Positions 43,845 to 52,163 of a stretch of 64,000 nt of DNA are shown here, piece after piece. Positions within the stretch are counted from its first letter, which is position 1, and every line of letters begins with the position of its first letter. The translations under genes were made by a program, and so were the position numbers. Origin of the DNA: an uncultured Armatimonadota bacterium. GTDB lineage: Bacteria > Armatimonadota > Armatimonadia > Armatimonadales > Armatimonadaceae. The DNA is taken from positions 29,751 through 93,750 of the forward strand of contig CAIVZM010000002.1 of NCBI GenBank assembly GCA_903910385.1, in the 5' to 3' direction. A model generated the notes under the pieces. It searched no databases. It was given only the letters and a program-made list of their open reading frames with translations, and was not told the origin of the DNA.

Positions 43845-44170
43845 CCCTAGTCGTAAATTTCTCTACTGAGGCAGAGAGGCTCGATCAGAACCTGGTCATT
43901 GGCAGATGAAGTGGAGGGATAAAGACAGCAATGATCCCTATTCAAAATGGAAAAGCGGCATATTCCACGAGCGTAAGGGCATCTGTTACCATTCTCTGCA
44001 TCAATTGCCAAGGTGGCGCCGCTGCCTATCGTTACTCGCGCCGATATAACTTCGATGAATGCTGTCCTGCCTTGTAATTCTAAAGCTTTTCTCCGGCACG
44101 GAACGCTTATTCTGTCCGATTGATATGATGTATGTCTCGTATAGACCTTATTCATGATTTTTTATGATGT
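43845..44170. other. gene-free stretch between divergent leaderless genes
   Basis: Most of the 351-nt gap between the HEVAH gene and the esterase. A 102-codon minus-strand frame exists but has no ribosome site and no recognisable similarity. I see no hairpins, repeats or RNA gene, only the two promoter boxes at its ends. Confidence 0.5.
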
Positions 44171-44176
44171 TATAAT
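44171..44176 (+). promoter_or_regulatory. -10 box of a leaderless promoter for the esterase gene
   Basis: A consensus TATAAT followed by 6 nt and the GTG start at 44183. It fixes the GTG as the start. Confidence 0.65.
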
Positions 44177-44182
44177 GATAGT

Positions 44183-45235
44183 GTGATAATCGACCCCAAC
44201 CCTTTTGTAAAGCATCGCATTCGAGAAAACAGACCCGCTCTGGCATGGAATACCCATAGTCCGGAGACGGAAGAATGGCAAATGGCGCTTCGTTCCCGCC
44301 TTGATCAAATTCTGGGAAATCTTTCCGCCTGGGAGCGCGTTCCTCTGAACCCTCGCATATCGGAAGTGGTTGAACAGGATGGCTATCGGCGTGAAGCGGT
44401 GACGTTTGCGACCCGTCCCGGATTAGACGCCTTTGGATATTTCCTGATACCTCTAGCCAACGCTGCGAATGATTATGCTGGACGCAGACCGACGGTTCTT
44501 TGCCTGCCTGGACATGGGCGCGGCGTGGCGTCTATTATTGGGGTTGCGGAAGATGGGGGGCAACGATTGGTGGGGGAACCAGAGGAGTATGCCAACGACT
44601 TCGCCCTGCAATGCCTTGCTCAGGGGTGGTCGGTCTTCGCTTTGGAGCAAATCAGTTTTGGCGTTCGACGCGGAGTGACCGACAGTATGGATGCGGGAGC
44701 GTCTTCCTGCGTGCCGGATTCTATGGCAGCTTTGATGCTGGGCGAGACGATGATTGGTTGGCGCGTCTGGGATGCCATGCGCTCTCTGGATTACCTGACA
44801 ACAAGACCTGAAGTAGACCCGAACCGATTGATGTTGATGGGTATAAGCGGGGGAGGTTCCACCGGGCTTTTTACCGCCGCGCTCGATACGCGCATCTGGG
44901 GAGCGATGATTTCCGGTTATCTGAATACCTTCGCGGATTCTGTTCTTGCCATTCGCCACTGTGTGGATAACTATGCGCCGGGTCTGGTCACGATTGCGGA
45001 GATGTCTGATATCGCTGGGTGTATCGCACCACGCCGCCTTTTTGCGGAGAATGGCAGTGAAGACCCTATCTTCCCGGTGGAAGCGTTCCGACGTGCAACT
45101 GCGAAAGTATCGGAAATATACACCGCTTTTGGCGCATCTGAAAACTTTGCTTATGAGATTTTCGAGGGCGGGCATCTGTTCCATGGAGAACAAGCCTTTC
45201 CCTTCCTGAAAGAGCATCTTGCCTCAGAAGGCTAA
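44183..45235 (+). CDS. alpha/beta-hydrolase (acetyl-xylan esterase / dienelactone hydrolase-like)
   Basis: The 350-residue cytoplasmic hydrolase resembles abhydrolase_7-type esterases. The oxyanion region is PTVLCLPGHGRGV, and the nucleophile elbow is LMLMGISGGGSTGL, with the catalytic serine. The acid is probably in ENGSEDPIFPVEAF and the histidine in FEGGHLFHGEQAF. The substrate cannot be told. It starts with GTG 6 nt after a consensus -10 box and is followed by hisF on the same strand with its own promoter. Confidence 0.83.
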   Translation: MIIDPNPFVKHRIRENRPALAWNTHSPETEEWQMALRSRLDQILGNLSAWERVPLNPRISEVVEQDGYRREAVTFATRPGLDAFGYFLIPLANAANDYAGRRPTVLCLPGHGRGVASIIGVAEDGGQRLVGEPEEYANDFALQCLAQGWSVFALEQISFGVRRGVTDSMDAGASSCVPDSMAALMLGETMIGWRVWDAMRSLDYLTTRPEVDPNRLMLMGISGGGSTGLFTAALDTRIWGAMISGYLNTFADSVLAIRHCVDNYAPGLVTIAEMSDIAGCIAPRRLFAENGSEDPIFPVEAFRRATAKVSEIYTAFGASENFAYEIFEGGHLFHGEQAFPFLKEHLASEG

Positions 45236-45307
45236 ATTAGCCTGATGTATTCTTACTCTTGCTCCGTTTTTATCGATTCAGACAGTATTCGAAGGGAACA
45301 AGAGCGC

Positions 45308-45313
45308 TATAAT
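45308..45313 (+). promoter_or_regulatory. -10 box of a leaderless hisF promoter
   Basis: TATAAT followed by 5 nt and the ATG at 45319. Confidence 0.55.
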
Positions 45314-45318
45314 CCCTT

Positions 45319-46107
45319 ATGCTTACCCGACGTATTATTCCCTGCCTCGATATAAAAGAGGGTCGAGTTGTCAAAGGCGTCAATTTTGTCGGGTTGCGAG
45401 ATGCCGGCGATCCTGTTGCTCTTGCAGCGATGTATGATGCTCAGGGCGCCGATGAACTGGTTTTTCTGGATATCACCGCCTCACATGAAAAACGAGGGCT
45501 GATATTCGAACTCGCCGCCCGGGTAGCCGAGGAAGTCTTTATCCCGTTCACCGTAGGCGGAGGCATTTCGTCCGTGGAAGATTATCGTAAAATTCTGGCA
45601 TCCGGAGCCGACAAGGTCAGCGTCAATAGCGCAGCCATCAAGAACCCGGAACTGATCAAAGCGGCGGCGGAACGATTCGGATCACAATGTGTCGTGGTAG
45701 CGATAGACCCCAGAAAGACCGGCGCGACAAAATCTGGATGGGAAGTGCATATCAACGGCGGGCGTATTCCCACAGGAATCGACGCTCTTGATTGGGTTGA
45801 AAAGGTTTATGCACTGGGCGCCGGAGAGATTCTGCTCACATCGATGGATGCTGATGGCACAAAGGCGGGATATGATCTGCCATTGACCCGCGCTGTCGCC
45901 GCACTAGTCCCGATACCGATAATCGCCTCCGGAGGTGCGGGAAACCCGGATCACATCGCGGACGCCTTCGAGGGTGGGCATGCAGATGCGGCGTTGCTCG
46001 CCTCCATTATTCACGATGGCATCTACACAATCGGGCAAATCAAGAGCCATCTGGCGCAACGTGGCATTCCGATCCGGCATCCGTTAACGCTCAACAAAAT
46101 CACGTAA
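45319..46107 (+). CDS. hisF: imidazole glycerol phosphate synthase subunit HisF
   Basis: HisF is the cyclase barrel that turns PRFAR and HisH-derived ammonia into IGP and AICAR in histidine synthesis. The 262-residue protein has the catalytic aspartate in [17 protein letters not shown], the second in VVAIDPRK, and [12 protein letters not shown] with [11 protein letters not shown] for phosphate binding. No other his gene is in the window, so the pathway genes are scattered. The start follows a -10 box 5 nt away. Confidence 0.95.
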   Translation: MLTRRIIPCLDIKEGRVVKGVNFVGLRDAGDPVALAAMYDAQGADELVFLDITASHEKRGLIFELAARVAEEVFIPFTVGGGISSVEDYRKILASGADKVSVNSAAIKNPELIKAAAERFGSQCVVVAIDPRKTGATKSGWEVHINGGRIPTGIDALDWVEKVYALGAGEILLTSMDADGTKAGYDLPLTRAVAALVPIPIIASGGAGNPDHIADAFEGGHADAALLASIIHDGIYTIGQIKSHLAQRGIPIRHPLTLNKIT

Positions 46108-46216
46108 GCCTCTACGCAAGCCGACAGGGTTATCGCCCGGACGCAATAGAAACTTTCTGAAAGGTTGGCGAACTCAGCATCGATTCGGCACGATCTTCAC
46201 CACTTTTTTCGCACGA

Positions 46217-46222
46217 TATAAT
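46217..46222 (+). promoter_or_regulatory. -10 box of mnmA
   Basis: TATAAT overlaps the first in-frame ATG of the open frame (46221), so that ATG cannot be in the mRNA. Transcription should begin near 46229 and translation at the ATG at 46278. Confidence 0.55.
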
Positions 46223-46277
46223 GAGTCGTCGGTCTGAATGCAGAAATCGACAGATAGACGGGCTGATAAACACCATT

Positions 46278-47384
46278 ATGAAGCGGGAAACGATTGTAGT
46301 AGCGATGAGCGGTGGAGTGGATTCCTCAGCAGCGGCGGCCCTACTCAAAGAGCAGGGGCACGATGTCATTGGGATCACCTTGCAAATTTGGCAGGAAAGC
46401 AAGAATGAGACTAAAGGCGCGGGCTGTTGTTCTCTGGGCGCGGTTGAAGATGCGCGCCGTGTCGCGTCTCGTCTCGATATTCCCTTTTATGTACTGAACT
46501 ACCGTGACCCCTTTCAGGAAAAAGTCATCGATCCGTTCATTGATGCGTACAAGCGCGGTAGGACGCCGAACCCCTGTATTAACTGCAATCGCTATATCAA
46601 GTTCGATGCGTTGCTCAACAAGGCGTTAGCTCTCGGAGCGGAGAAACTGGCGACCGGTCATTATGCAAGGGTCTTTTACGATGAGTCTATCGGGCGTTAT
46701 GCGCTGGCGAAGGCTTGCAATTCAGATAAAGACCAGACTTACGCACTTTACGCGACGACACAGCAGGAACTTGCTCATATGATCATGCCACTGGGCGAGG
46801 TCGCTTCGAAAGAGGAAACCCGTGCTATCGCGCGACGCTACAATCTTCTAACTGCAAACAAGCCAGAATCGCAGGAAATCTGCTTCGTACAGGATCGGAA
46901 TTACACCGAATTTCTGGCGGAGGTCGCGCCGGAAATCGTCGCGCCAGGCGCAATTGTAGACTCATCGGGCAAGGTGCGAGGCTCTCATGAGGGGGTGGCG
47001 TTCTTTACGGTAGGACAGCGGAAGCGGATTGGGGTCACTTCGCCCACACCGCTCTATGTCTTGCAGGTCAACGCTGCCGATAACACGGTGGTGGTCGGTT
47101 CCGATGCAGAGTTGTTCTCGCCGGGATGCCATGTGGAAGATTTGACCTGGGTCTCGATGGATCGTCCTCCGGTCGGTCTGGAAGTCGCATGTCAGGTGAA
47201 AGTTCGTTACAACATGAATGCTGTTCCCGCGCGTTTCTCCCGAAACGCCGACGAGACAGTTAATGTAATTTTCGATGATCCGGTCAGGGCGGTCACGCCG
47301 GGACAGGCGGCGGTCTTTTATGGCTCCTCCCCGAACGAAGACCTTGTACTTGGCGGTGGGACTATCAATCGTCCTTTATCGTGA
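46278..47384 (+). CDS. mnmA: tRNA-specific 2-thiouridylase MnmA
   Basis: MnmA adds sulfur to the wobble uridine of tRNAs for Lys, Glu and Gln. The 368-residue protein has the PP-loop VVAMSGGVDSSAAAALL, the catalytic cysteine in TPNPCINCNRYIKF, ATGHYAR, and the second cysteine in SQEICFVQDRNYTEFL. The start is set at 46278 because the frame's earlier ATG lies within the -10 box. Confidence 0.94.
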   Translation: MKRETIVVAMSGGVDSSAAAALLKEQGHDVIGITLQIWQESKNETKGAGCCSLGAVEDARRVASRLDIPFYVLNYRDPFQEKVIDPFIDAYKRGRTPNPCINCNRYIKFDALLNKALALGAEKLATGHYARVFYDESIGRYALAKACNSDKDQTYALYATTQQELAHMIMPLGEVASKEETRAIARRYNLLTANKPESQEICFVQDRNYTEFLAEVAPEIVAPGAIVDSSGKVRGSHEGVAFFTVGQRKRIGVTSPTPLYVLQVNAADNTVVVGSDAELFSPGCHVEDLTWVSMDRPPVGLEVACQVKVRYNMNAVPARFSRNADETVNVIFDDPVRAVTPGQAAVFYGSSPNEDLVLGGGTINRPLS

Positions 47385-47427
47385 TTGGAATGATTTTGCA
47401 CAGATCATTCGGCAGGGAAGACAAACT

Positions 47428-47760
47428 ATGAGTAAGTACGAAATACAATCGGACGAACGAGATTGGAATGCGTTTCTTTACGGCGCTGCAATAGGTTTCG
47501 TCGTTGGCGGCGCGGCGGCTTTACTCTTCGCTCCCAAGAGCGGCGACGAGTTGCGAGGGGATATCGGCGAAGCGATCGAAGAATTGAAAGACAGAGCGGA
47601 GAAAACAGTAGATGAACTTCAGGTTACTGCTGCTGATATCGTTTCCCGCTCAAGACAGACGATAGAAGAAACCAGAGAAAACCTTGTTCGTTCGGTTGAA
47701 GCCGGGAAAGAAGCTTACGCACTGAAGAAGGAAGAATTAACGGCGCAACTGGACAGCTAA
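47428..47760 (+). CDS. YtxH-domain small membrane protein
   Basis: The 110-residue protein has the YtxH-type N-terminus, a glycine-rich membrane helix with FLYGAAIGFVVGGAAALLFAPKSGDELRGDI. The rest is a long amphipathic, probably coiled-coil helix rich in Glu and Lys. YtxH proteins are common, small and poorly understood, with some linked to envelope stress. The ATG at 47428 is chosen because it starts right before the conserved helix. It is 20 nt upstream of the AI-2E permease gene and may be cotranscribed with it. Confidence 0.8.
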   Translation: MSKYEIQSDERDWNAFLYGAAIGFVVGGAAALLFAPKSGDELRGDIGEAIEELKDRAEKTVDELQVTAADIVSRSRQTIEETRENLVRSVEAGKEAYALKKEELTAQLDS

Positions 47761-47779
47761 TCAGCAGGTCTATTCTAAT

Positions 47780-49483
47780 ATGATTCGCAAAGACAGTTTC
47801 GCGCAAGGCTTCAACTGGGCGCTGGGAGTTGGCATCCTGTTGCTTCTGGCGCTGTTTGTCTGGTGGGTATTACAAAGCGTATTTTCAATATGGATGCCTT
47901 TCATAGCTGCCATACTACTGGCTTTGTTGCTCGATCCGATTGTTGACCGTATCCAACGTCATGGAACCCGTGGCAAACGCGGTCCCGCTGTCATTATCGT
48001 CTTCCTTGCGTTTCTGGCGATTTTTGTCGGTCTTCTGGTTTATCTCATTCCGACAGCAATCAGTCAGATGAGCCGTCTGGTTCGTTTCTTTTCCCCCGTT
48101 ACTTACAAGATTGAACAGGCAGTGGGGGATGAAGAAGCTTTTATGCTGGTGCAGGATGGACTTGGAGGTAACGCGTTTGTTGTGCGGGGATTGCGGAATG
48201 ATGCAACGTACCGCTTTCGTGTGACAGGACAAGATGTGGGAGGAGGGGCATTTGTTCTTCCCATCGTAGAAGCTACTCCCAAATTTGGAATGCCTTTTCG
48301 TTCGGCGATAAGCACGGAACAATCCGCTTTTCCTGGTGAGATCATACCGACAAACCCGTTGAGGAATCCGCTCACTGCCCCATCTTCCACCCCGACTCCT
48401 ACCGGTCAGGCGGTAGTTACAGAATATATTCCTTCCGGTTCCGCTCCGCTACCCACGCCTCCTCGAAAGGGTTCTCTGACAGCGATCCCAGAAGATGGAC
48501 GTGTCGAACTAACCTGGAGTCCGCCCGCATCCTCTCGTTCTGAGTTCGAAAAGTGGCAGGCGCAATTGGATTCCTGGCTACAGGATCATCGGAAACTTGG
48601 ACCATTCACGCTGCCAGCGAATGTTTCTTCGCTTCAACGGCAGTATTCGCGTCAACTATCCGATGCTCTGCAAAATTTTTCCGGGCGTGCTGCAAGCCTG
48701 ATCGCGTCTTCTCTTGGCACTTTGATCAATATTATTCTAGTCCCGCTCATTATGGGTTATCTCCTGATGGATATTGATCGAATTCGGGCGCGTCTGCTTT
48801 TCCTTTTGCCAGAGCGAATGCGTGCGGAAATAATTCGTATCGCAGGAGATACCGGAGAGGTATTCGGCGGTTATATTCGGGGGATGGCATTGGTGTCTGC
48901 GATATATGGTATCGTTACCGGAATCGCTTTCTTTGCTTTAGGTATGACCTTTGGGAAGGGATTGGGAGGATACGCTTTACTTGCTGGCGTCCTTGCGGTC
49001 TTTCTCTACCCGATTCCGTATATCGGGGCGTTTATCAACCTGCTGATCGCTGGAGGGGTCGCGCTCGTTACCAAACATACCGGATTTGAGATCGTCGTTA
49101 TCGTCGCGACCGTGGCGATTGTCAACGCGCTTTTCGACAATTTCGTCGTTCCGAAAGTGGTAGGAGATTCCGTCGGATTGAATCCGCTGTTGACGATGTT
49201 TGTTCTGTTACTGGGCGGGACGATGTTTGGGCTTTTAGGAATGTTGTTTGCCGTTCCTCTGGCAGGAAGTATTCAGGCTGTTCTGATGCGCCGCTTTCCT
49301 AAACTTGCTCGTCCGACTCCTATGACACTGTATCGAGTGGGTAAGGAACGTAAGGAAAGCGATTCGCTTAACGATCAGGGAGACGAATCCCTCCTGCCGT
49401 CGGAAGATGCAAAGCAGACATTACAACAAAAGCGGGAGTCTGAAAACGCCTCTCCGGTTTCAATGAGTGTGAGAGAAGAATAA
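47780..49483 (+). CDS. AI-2E family transporter with inserted FN3-like sequence
   Basis: The 567-residue protein is a member of the AI-2E/PerM family. TM helices lie at about 12-33, 36-52 and 70-92, and again from about 307 to 505, with the family stretches GGYIRGMALVSAIYGIVTG, YPIPYIGAFINLLIAGGVALV and FDNFVVPKVVGDSVGLNPLLTMFVLLLGG. Residues about 118-255, between helices 3 and 4, carry fibronectin-III-like sequence in reverse order: a back half first (GLRNDATYRFRVTGQDVGG, about 137-156) and a front half second (GSLTAIPEDGRVELTWSPP, 231-249), joined by a Pro/Thr-rich linker. The C-terminal 50 residues are hydrophilic. Family members are thought to export small molecules or act as ion/proton antiporters; the role here is unknown. 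Confidence 0.85.
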   Translation: MIRKDSFAQGFNWALGVGILLLLALFVWWVLQSVFSIWMPFIAAILLALLLDPIVDRIQRHGTRGKRGPAVIIVFLAFLAIFVGLLVYLIPTAISQMSRLVRFFSPVTYKIEQAVGDEEAFMLVQDGLGGNAFVVRGLRNDATYRFRVTGQDVGGGAFVLPIVEATPKFGMPFRSAISTEQSAFPGEIIPTNPLRNPLTAPSSTPTPTGQAVVTEYIPSGSAPLPTPPRKGSLTAIPEDGRVELTWSPPASSRSEFEKWQAQLDSWLQDHRKLGPFTLPANVSSLQRQYSRQLSDALQNFSGRAASLIASSLGTLINIILVPLIMGYLLMDIDRIRARLLFLLPERMRAEIIRIAGDTGEVFGGYIRGMALVSAIYGIVTGIAFFALGMTFGKGLGGYALLAGVLAVFLYPIPYIGAFINLLIAGGVALVTKHTGFEIVVIVATVAIVNALFDNFVVPKVVGDSVGLNPLLTMFVLLLGGTMFGLLGMLFAVPLAGSIQAVLMRRFPKLARPTPMTLYRVGKERKESDSLNDQGDESLLPSEDAKQTLQQKRESENASPVSMSVREE

Positions 49484-49521
49484 AGCGCCGTAATAGACGC
49501 GAAAAAATAGTCGTGAATATA

Positions 49522-49550
49522 TTGACATGACAGTGTAGACGTGGTATTCT
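49522..49550 (+). promoter_or_regulatory. strong sigma-70-type promoter for the riboswitch operon
   Basis: TTGACA (49522-49527), a 17-nt spacer and TATTCT (49545-49550) predict a start near 49557, just before the first aptamer helix. Confidence 0.8.
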
Positions 49551-49558
49551 CTATCCAA

Positions 49559-49672
49559 CGAAGGGGAGTAGCCATCCCGTCCATACGTGGAAGATAGGTC
49601 GTCATCACGGGGCGTTTTGAAGAGACGCGAACGCCCCCGGCCTATTCTGAAACGCGCAAGACCTTCGGTTTC
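49559..49672 (+). promoter_or_regulatory. yybP-ykoY manganese riboswitch aptamer
   Basis: The aptamer has the class hallmarks: GGGGAGTAG near the 5' end (49563-49571), CCATACGTGG resembling the conserved CAUAC loop, and the 3' element GCAAGACCTTCGG. The closing helix P1 pairs CGAAGG (49559-49564) with CCUUCG (49662-49667). RNAs of this class bind Mn2+ (with Mg2+) and control TerC, MntP and P-type ATPase genes. Here a terC gene is 1.1 kb downstream, after a CBS-domain gene, supporting the call. Confidence 0.85.
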
Positions 49673-49738
49673 GTCCGCTCGGGCGACAGCAATTGTTGTC
49701 GTCTGTGGCGTTCGGAACCGGGGGTCTTGCTTTTTTTT
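49656..49738 (+). terminator. riboswitch-controlled terminator
   Basis: GCAAGACCTTCGGTTTCG (49656-49673) can pair with CGGAACCGGGGGTCTTGC (49713-49730) in an 18-bp stem with some G-U pairs, followed by eight T residues (49731-49738). The 5' arm includes the bases of aptamer helix P1, so the two structures exclude each other: metal binding should prevent termination. Confidence 0.8.
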
Positions 49739-49805
49739 ACCCCCGGTTCCTTCGTCATCGCTGACAGCGGACTTATCAACCAGCGTCGGAAACGAAGGGA
49801 AAATA

Positions 49806-50648
49806 ATGTCAATTCACAACATCACCGGACAGGCTTCGGAGATACTCGGATCTGTTGATGCGGAACCGGTTTTAACGCCCGATAACCGGACGGCGATTGA
49901 ATCCGTGGGTTTCAATAACGATTCCCCGGACTCGGAAGATAGCAAAATGTCCGCTTTCACTGCGTGGACGGCAAAAGACTTCATGACACGGGATGTTCTA
50001 ACCATCCCTGCCGGGGCGACTCTGCGCGAAGCTGCGGAAATCTTCGCTCTTTATAACATCAGCGGGGCTCCTGTCCTCAATGAGCGAGGGAATCTGGTCG
50101 GAATGTTGTCAGAGTCCGATCTTGTTATGGAGGCGCAACGCTATGCGGATATTCCACGACTGGCTGTCTTCGGGTTTCACCTCATCCCCGGCGATCGGCT
50201 ATGGACAGCCTACCGTCACTCGTGGGCAATGGAGGTCAGCGCAGTCATGTCGACAAGGATCGTGACCGTTGATCCTTGGACGCCGTTAATTGAGCTGGCG
50301 AAAATGATGTCGAGTCAGGATGTCAATCGCATTCCTGTCTTAGAAGATCACCGAATCATCGGGATCATTGCCCGGGCGGATATTATTCGCGCTTTTTCGT
50401 CTCTCCCAACGCCGGAACTCCGAAAGGAGGCATGGCGTCCTCCGCACGCCCTGCAATCGCAGGAGTCGCTTCATCGGGAGTTCAGCGATGACACGAAGAC
50501 GTTAATGACCGAATATGAGGAAGATAAAAAGCCGGAAGCGAAACCCGACCGTGGCTCTGCAGTGTTTACATCGGAACTCAATGGTTTCGATATCCCGCGC
50601 ACGGCAATTCCCCGCTCGCCATCGTGGGTAACTCCAGGCGAAGGGTAA
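49806..50648 (+). CDS. CBS-pair domain protein under the manganese riboswitch
   Basis: The 280-residue protein has two CBS motifs: TAKDFMTRDVLTIPAGATLREAAEIF...GNLVGMLSESDLV (about 59-112) and MSTRIVTVDPWTPLIELAKMMSSQDVNRIPVLEDHRIIGIIARADIIRAF (about 145-200). CBS pairs bind adenine nucleotides and often regulate enzymes or transporters. N- and C-terminal tails are long and hydrophilic. It has no membrane helix. The start at 49806 has AAGGGAAAAT-type spacing after GAAGGGA. Its riboswitch suggests a role in metal homeostasis; that is inference. Confidence 0.85.
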   Translation: MSIHNITGQASEILGSVDAEPVLTPDNRTAIESVGFNNDSPDSEDSKMSAFTAWTAKDFMTRDVLTIPAGATLREAAEIFALYNISGAPVLNERGNLVGMLSESDLVMEAQRYADIPRLAVFGFHLIPGDRLWTAYRHSWAMEVSAVMSTRIVTVDPWTPLIELAKMMSSQDVNRIPVLEDHRIIGIIARADIIRAFSSLPTPELRKEAWRPPHALQSQESLHREFSDDTKTLMTEYEEDKKPEAKPDRGSAVFTSELNGFDIPRTAIPRSPSWVTPGEG

Positions 50649-50670
50649 CATTCATCGCCCTGATGTTCTC

Positions 50671-50715
50671 GATACCTTGGTATCTAGGGCGAGTCGCATT
50701 TGCGACTTGCCCTAG
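50671..50715 (+). repeat. two adjacent hairpins between the CBS gene and terC
   Basis: GATACC-TT-GGTATC (50671-50684) is followed at once by a 15-bp stem (CTAGGGCGAGTCGCA at 50684-50698 with TGCGACTTGCCCTAG at 50701-50715; one G-T pair). There is no T-run after it, so it is not an ordinary terminator. It could be a processing site, attenuator or operator. Confidence 0.55.
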
Positions 50716-50821
50716 ACTACAAAGAAGGGGCGAATGTGATGCGAGACATCAGTTTGTATACGATCTGCTCACCCATCGGATTTATCGTCAACCGTAACCG
50801 AAACACTAAGAAAACTATAAA

Positions 50822-52024
50822 ATGGATAACGTCGGGGCTACTTTCTGGATATTGTTTAACGTTCTTGTTCTGGGGCTTCTGGCTCTCGATCTGGGCGTTT
50901 TTCATCGAAATGCACATGAAGTCAAGTTCAAAGAAGCGGTTGGCTGGAGTCTCTTCTGGATTTCTTTAGCCGTTGTATTCAACATCGGTCTGTATTACTT
51001 CTGGGATGACATCTCCGCTGGTAGCGCCTATAACAACAAAGACGCCGCTTTAGCATTCTTTACCGGATATCTGATCGAGAAGTCGCTCAGTATCGACAAT
51101 CTCTTTGTCATCCTTTTGATCTTCTCCTACTTTGCCACTCCAACGGTGTACCAGCACCGGGTGTTATTCTGGGGGATCATTGGCGCTCTGGTATTCCGTG
51201 CGATCTTCATTTTCGCAGGTGTCGCACTGATTGAGAAATTCACCTGGATGGCAGTCGTCTTCGGGGGGTTCCTGATACTTACCGGTCTGAAAATGGCGTT
51301 TCAGAAGGACAAGAAGATGGAGCCGGGCAAGAATCCGGTAGTTGCGTTATTCCAGCGGTTCGTCCCAGTCACGAAGGAATATCATGGCGGTAAGTTCTTT
51401 GTCCGCGTACCAAATGATTCTCGTTGGTGGGCGACTCCGCTATTCATTGCTTTGTTGATGGTCGAAATCACAGACATTATCTTTGCAGTGGATAGTATCC
51501 CGGCGATCCTTTCCGTCACCCGTGAACCGTTCCTGGTGTATACAGCGAATGTGTTCGCCATCCTGGGTCTTCGCTCACTGTACTTCGCGCTTGCCGGTTT
51601 CCTGGAGCGCTTCCACTACCTGCACTATGGCCTGGCGGCGATTCTCACTTTTGTGGGAACCAAGATGCTGTACACACATTTTGCCGGTGAAAAATTCCCG
51701 ACCGAATGGTCGTTGGGTATAATCATGGGAATTCTTGTCATCAGTGTGATCGCCTCCCTGTTGCGTAAGGAAAAGACTGAAGTTGGGATTGAGGTTGAGA
51801 TACCTCATGTTGACACCTTCCCTTTATTTAGGTCCATTTTGAAGGTTTCAAACGCCTGTTTGTTAGAACAGGCGATTGGCAAGAAAGGATCTAAAAATGC
51901 CCAGGAAGAGTTTCACCGAGGAGCAGATTGTCTCCGCGTTGCGGCAAGCCGAATCGGGGACGCCCATTGTCGAGGTATGCCGCAAGTTCGGCGTCACGGA
52001 GACGACATTCTTTCGCTGGCGTAA
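50822..52024 (+). CDS. terC: TerC family membrane protein, 3' end displaced by an IS
   Basis: TerC/Alx proteins are membrane proteins implicated in Mn2+ homeostasis, often under yybP-ykoY riboswitches. The protein has about eight hydrophobic segments and the acidic membrane motifs ALDLGVFHRN, EKSLSIDNLFVILLIF and EITDIIFAVDSIPAIL. The open frame is 400 residues, but the true gene ends earlier: an IS3 copy begins at 51811. Joining the flanks at the ATGT duplication gives a 336-residue protein ending in VEIPHVKTVTLP with its stop at 53063-53065. At present the last six native residues are replaced by about 70 IS-encoded ones. No Shine-Dalgarno is seen at the ATG. Confidence 0.88.
   Translation: MDNVGATFWILFNVLVLGLLALDLGVFHRNAHEVKFKEAVGWSLFWISLAVVFNIGLYYFWDDISAGSAYNNKDAALAFFTGYLIEKSLSIDNLFVILLIFSYFATPTVYQHRVLFWGIIGALVFRAIFIFAGVALIEKFTWMAVVFGGFLILTGLKMAFQKDKKMEPGKNPVVALFQRFVPVTKEYHGGKFFVRVPNDSRWWATPLFIALLMVEITDIIFAVDSIPAILSVTREPFLVYTANVFAILGLRSLYFALAGFLERFHYLHYGLAAILTFVGTKMLYTHFAGEKFPTEWSLGIIMGILVISVIASLLRKEKTEVGIEVEIPHVDTFPLFRSILKVSNACLLEQAIGKKGSKNAQEEFHRGADCLRVAASRIGDAHCRGMPQVRRHGDDILSLA
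51807..51810. repeat. left copy of the IS target-site duplication
   Basis: ATGT, repeated directly at 53040-53043. Removing one copy plus the element restores the terC reading frame. Confidence 0.85.
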
Positions 52025-52163
52025 GCAGTTCGCAGGAATCGGAATCGCTGAATTACGGCGGGTTCGCCAACTTGAGGAAGAGAATCGGCGTCTCAAAACG
52101 CTGGTGGCGGATCTAGTTCTGGATAAGCATATGTTGCAAGAAGTCATCGCAAAAAAGATCTAA
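51897..52163 (+). CDS. IS3 transposase OrfA
   Basis: The 88-residue helix-turn-helix protein has the HTH_Tnp_1 pattern FTEEQIVSALRQAESGTPIVEVCRKFGVTETTFFRWRKQF and a leucine-zipper-like tail (LRRVRQLEEENRRLKTLVADL). The start is the ATG at 51897 with AAGGAT upstream. Near its end (52151-52157) lies the heptamer A-AAA-AAG, in the right register for -1 slippage into OrfB. Confidence 0.92.
   Translation: MPRKSFTEEQIVSALRQAESGTPIVEVCRKFGVTETTFFRWRKQFAGIGIAELRRVRQLEEENRRLKTLVADLVLDKHMLQEVIAKKI
52151..52157 (+). other. programmed -1 ribosomal frameshift signal
   Basis: A-AAA-AAG in the OrfA frame, the standard slippery heptamer of IS3-family elements, six bases before the OrfA stop codon region. 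It would make the OrfAB fusion transposase. Confidence 0.85.

Noticed and set aside
43847..44155. 102-codon minus-strand open frame with clustered cysteines
   Set aside because: No ribosome site or promoter of its own and no recognisable domain; the gap is better read as non-coding.
46221..46277. Earlier ATG as the mnmA start
   Set aside because: The ATG lies inside a consensus -10 box, so it would not be in the mRNA; the ATG at 46278 directly precedes the conserved N-terminus.
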